The position numbers were made by a program, and so were the translations under genes. From assembly GCF_900769625.1 (NCBI RefSeq), contig NZ_CAAGHK010000051.1, positions 1 through 13,857 of the forward strand: a stretch of 13,857 bases of DNA. Reading direction: 5' to 3'. This document shows, in pieces, positions 12,606 through 13,857 of the stretch (its first letter is position 1; each line of letters starts with the position of its first letter). The notes beneath the pieces are model-generated. The model searched no databases. It had not been told where the DNA came from and worked only from the letters and a program-made list of their open reading frames with translations. This DNA is from an uncultured Clostridium sp. (lineage in GTDB: Bacteria; Bacillota; Clostridia; Clostridiales; Clostridiaceae).

Positions 12606-13591
12606 ATAAATCTCCTCCCTTCAAAAATGGCTCTTGGATCAGCCTGTTCCTTGCAGAATCTCTTAACTCTGTGTCCTGAAAATCTTGCTGTACAGGCACC
12701 GCATATTCCTTCGCCACAGCACATCTTGAAATTATTACAGCATGAAAGACTTACATCATTTCTACCAATTTCATTGAGATAATCTATAACATCATAGGTA
12801 AGAATATCTGCTCCTGCAATATGAATATATTCTGCTCCCTGATCCAGTGCATCCCTGATTATCACTTTTGCATACTCAGACAGTTTTCCTTTTTCAAGAA
12901 GAACTTTTTCTTTGACATCAATATCATACTGACATAAAAATCTATCTGCAAAATTCTCACTAAACGGTTCTACATCAATAGCCGCAGTAACATTATTACC
13001 CTTTGATACAAGCTTTCTTATTACAGGCATCATTGGAGCCATACCGACTCCTCTGGCAAGCACGAGTACATTTTTATTATTCTGAGCATCAATATTTTTC
13101 AGACCAAATACCCCGTTCCAGTATGGACCTCTTATTGTTATGTTTTCATTTTCCTTTGTATCCAGAAGACGAGTTGTCTTAATACCTCTTATTTCAACGA
13201 CAACAGTAATCACATCATCATCAACATCACTATCCATTATTGAAATAGGTACATCAAAATACTTATTTTCATCAGTACGTATAAAAATATAGCTTCCTGG
13301 TTTCACAAGGTCGAGAACCAGCTTATGTGGTGCCTTGAATCTTATCATCATCAGCTTGTCTTCGTAATTAGTAACTTCCGTAACTGTACAGTTATAGGCT
13401 TGACGCCCTTCCTTTGCTTTATTACCATTGTTATACAGCTCCTGATATACACATACACCCTTCCAATTAAGGCAGTCGCAGAAACATTCTCCCTGACACT
13501 GTGAACAAATCAAGCACTCTCCGAACTCAGCCAGCTTACAAGGGCAGTACTCTGTCCCTAAATCAATACATTCAACAGCTTCTTTTACCAT
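12602..13591 (-). CDS. PyrK/sulfide dehydrogenase-like electron transfer subunit, 329 aa
   Basis: The first 50 residues hold ten Cys (positions 8, 16, 18, 26, 29, 32, 36, 38, 40, 47), probably binding iron-sulfur clusters. Residues about 65-165 form the FAD-binding beta barrel (VKPGSYIFIRT; YFDVPISI). About 175-275 is the NAD-binding lobe with GVGMAP (181-186). The C-terminus has a PyrK-type [2Fe-2S] motif, CGEGICGAC...KRFC (Cys292, 297, 300, 313). The protein therefore likely passes electrons between NAD(P)H, FAD and clusters to its partner, the FAD oxidoreductase encoded next. Substrate is unknown; members are annotated as sulfide/dihydroorotate dehydrogenase-like. AAGGAG lies before the ATG at 13591. 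The extra Cys-rich N-terminus is longer than in PyrK. Confidence 0.88.
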   Translation of the reverse strand: MVKEAVECIDLGTEYCPCKLAEFGECLICSQCQGECFCDCLNWKGVCVYQELYNNGNKAKEGRQAYNCTVTEVTNYEDKLMMIRFKAPHKLVLDLVKPGSYIFIRTDENKYFDVPISIMDSDVDDDVITVVVEIRGIKTTRLLDTKENENITIRGPYWNGVFGLKNIDAQNNKNVLVLARGVGMAPMMPVIRKLVSKGNNVTAAIDVEPFSENFADRFLCQYDIDVKEKVLLEKGKLSEYAKVIIRDALDQGAEYIHIAGADILTYDVIDYLNEIGRNDVSLSCCNNFKMCCGEGICGACTARFSGHRVKRFCKEQADPRAIFEGRRFI

Positions 13592-13673
13592 TATATCTCC
13601 TTTTGATAAAATTGCTTCTAGTATTAGATTATTTATTTTTTTCCAGATTGCTACAAATATTCTCTGATAATAT

Positions 13674-13723
13674 CTGACACAATACGTCAGGATAATTATT
13701 ATTGAATGAATTGCTGAGCAATT
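13674..13723. promoter_or_regulatory. Two inverted repeats in the host operon leader
   Basis: CTGAC/GTCAG (13674-13690, 7-base gap) and AATTGC/GCAATT (13709-13723, 3-base gap) lie between the candidate promoter and the reductase start. They could be regulator sites or small leader hairpins. No riboswitch or T-box pattern is visible. Confidence 0.35.
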
Positions 13724-13741
13724 ATTAACTTCTTAATTCTG

Positions 13742-13770
13742 TAAATATATCATATATTATAACGTATCAA
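13742..13770 (-). promoter_or_regulatory. Candidate promoter of the redox operon
   Basis: On the minus strand TTGATA (13770-13765) and TATTTA (13747-13742) are 17 bases apart. A leader of about 140 bases follows before the reductase start. Between 13771 and 13857 nothing further is recognised. Confidence 0.4.
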
Positions 13771-13857
13771 TTCGCCAAGCTAGTAGCAGTATATAGAAAA
13801 TTTCTTCAACATAAAAATAAAGCTTTTTAATTTCTAGTGTTGAGGAAAACCAATTAA

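Noticed and set aside
12532..12717. Minus-strand 61-codon frame at the junction of the two redox genes
   Set aside because: It is an alternative frame across the 4-base overlap of two well-supported genes, with a low-quality Trp/Tyr-rich product.
1..13857. CRISPR array, retron or tRNA gene
   Set aside because: No regularly spaced identical repeats with spacers, no reverse transcriptase, and no tRNA cloverleaf were found by reading both strands.

Overview
The window is AT-rich, low-GC Firmicute DNA. Strong GGAGG-type ribosome sites, AT-rich codon use and the families present (YvrJ, DUF1659, DUF2922, EcsC, AntA antirepressor, ImmA/IrrE, large serine recombinase) point to a Clostridium-like anaerobe. 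Positions 1 to about 11,800 look like one integrated mobile element with phage-like and plasmid-like genes. Positions about 11,800-13,857 look like host chromosome: richer in G+C, with two overlapping redox genes.

Layout. (a) 1-2,760 holds almost no protein genes. It carries two large structured RNAs of about 550-560 nt in opposite orientation (minus strand 234-796, plus strand 1321-1865). A 73-codon gene lies between them, and a third, shorter related RNA follows (2058-2512). The copies share a 5' hairpin, a 16-base identical tract and a 3' domain whose helices are kept by compensatory base changes. Size, ornateness and context fit the ROOL class of giant phage/plasmid RNAs, but that class name is inferred. 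(b) 2,757-3,869 (minus): a Fic-fold protein whose motif lacks the catalytic His, and a small Cys-containing protein. (c) 4,086-5,391 (plus): a putative ribbon-helix-helix DNA-binding protein preceded by 8-bp repeats, then YvrJ, DUF1659 and DUF2922 small proteins. Three of these four genes are preceded by the same CCATATATATTA box. (d) 5,473-8,686 (minus): EcsC family protein, HUH replication initiator with an origin-like inverted repeat upstream, two small proteins, an AntA/ORF6C antirepressor and a 51-aa GTG-start protein. (e) 8,761-9,105: divergent lysogeny switch with four related 13-bp operator-like sites. The Cro-like gene on the minus side is broken by one extra base in a homopolymer. 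(f) 9,145-11,772 (plus): XRE repressor, ImmA-type metalloprotease and large serine integrase.

The integrase ends 27 bases from the stop of a host FAD-dependent oxidoreductase that is cut short at 268 codons. The element therefore appears to have inserted into that gene, and the missing 3' part should lie beyond the left edge of the window. The upstream partner gene, a Cys-rich FAD/NAD/[2Fe-2S] reductase subunit, is intact.

How it works together (inference): repressor plus ImmA hold and release lysogeny, antirepressor and small genes form the early leftward operon, the HUH protein would replicate the excised circle, and the serine recombinase integrates and excises it. The giant RNAs, Fic protein and YvrJ/DUF cluster are cargo of uncertain role.
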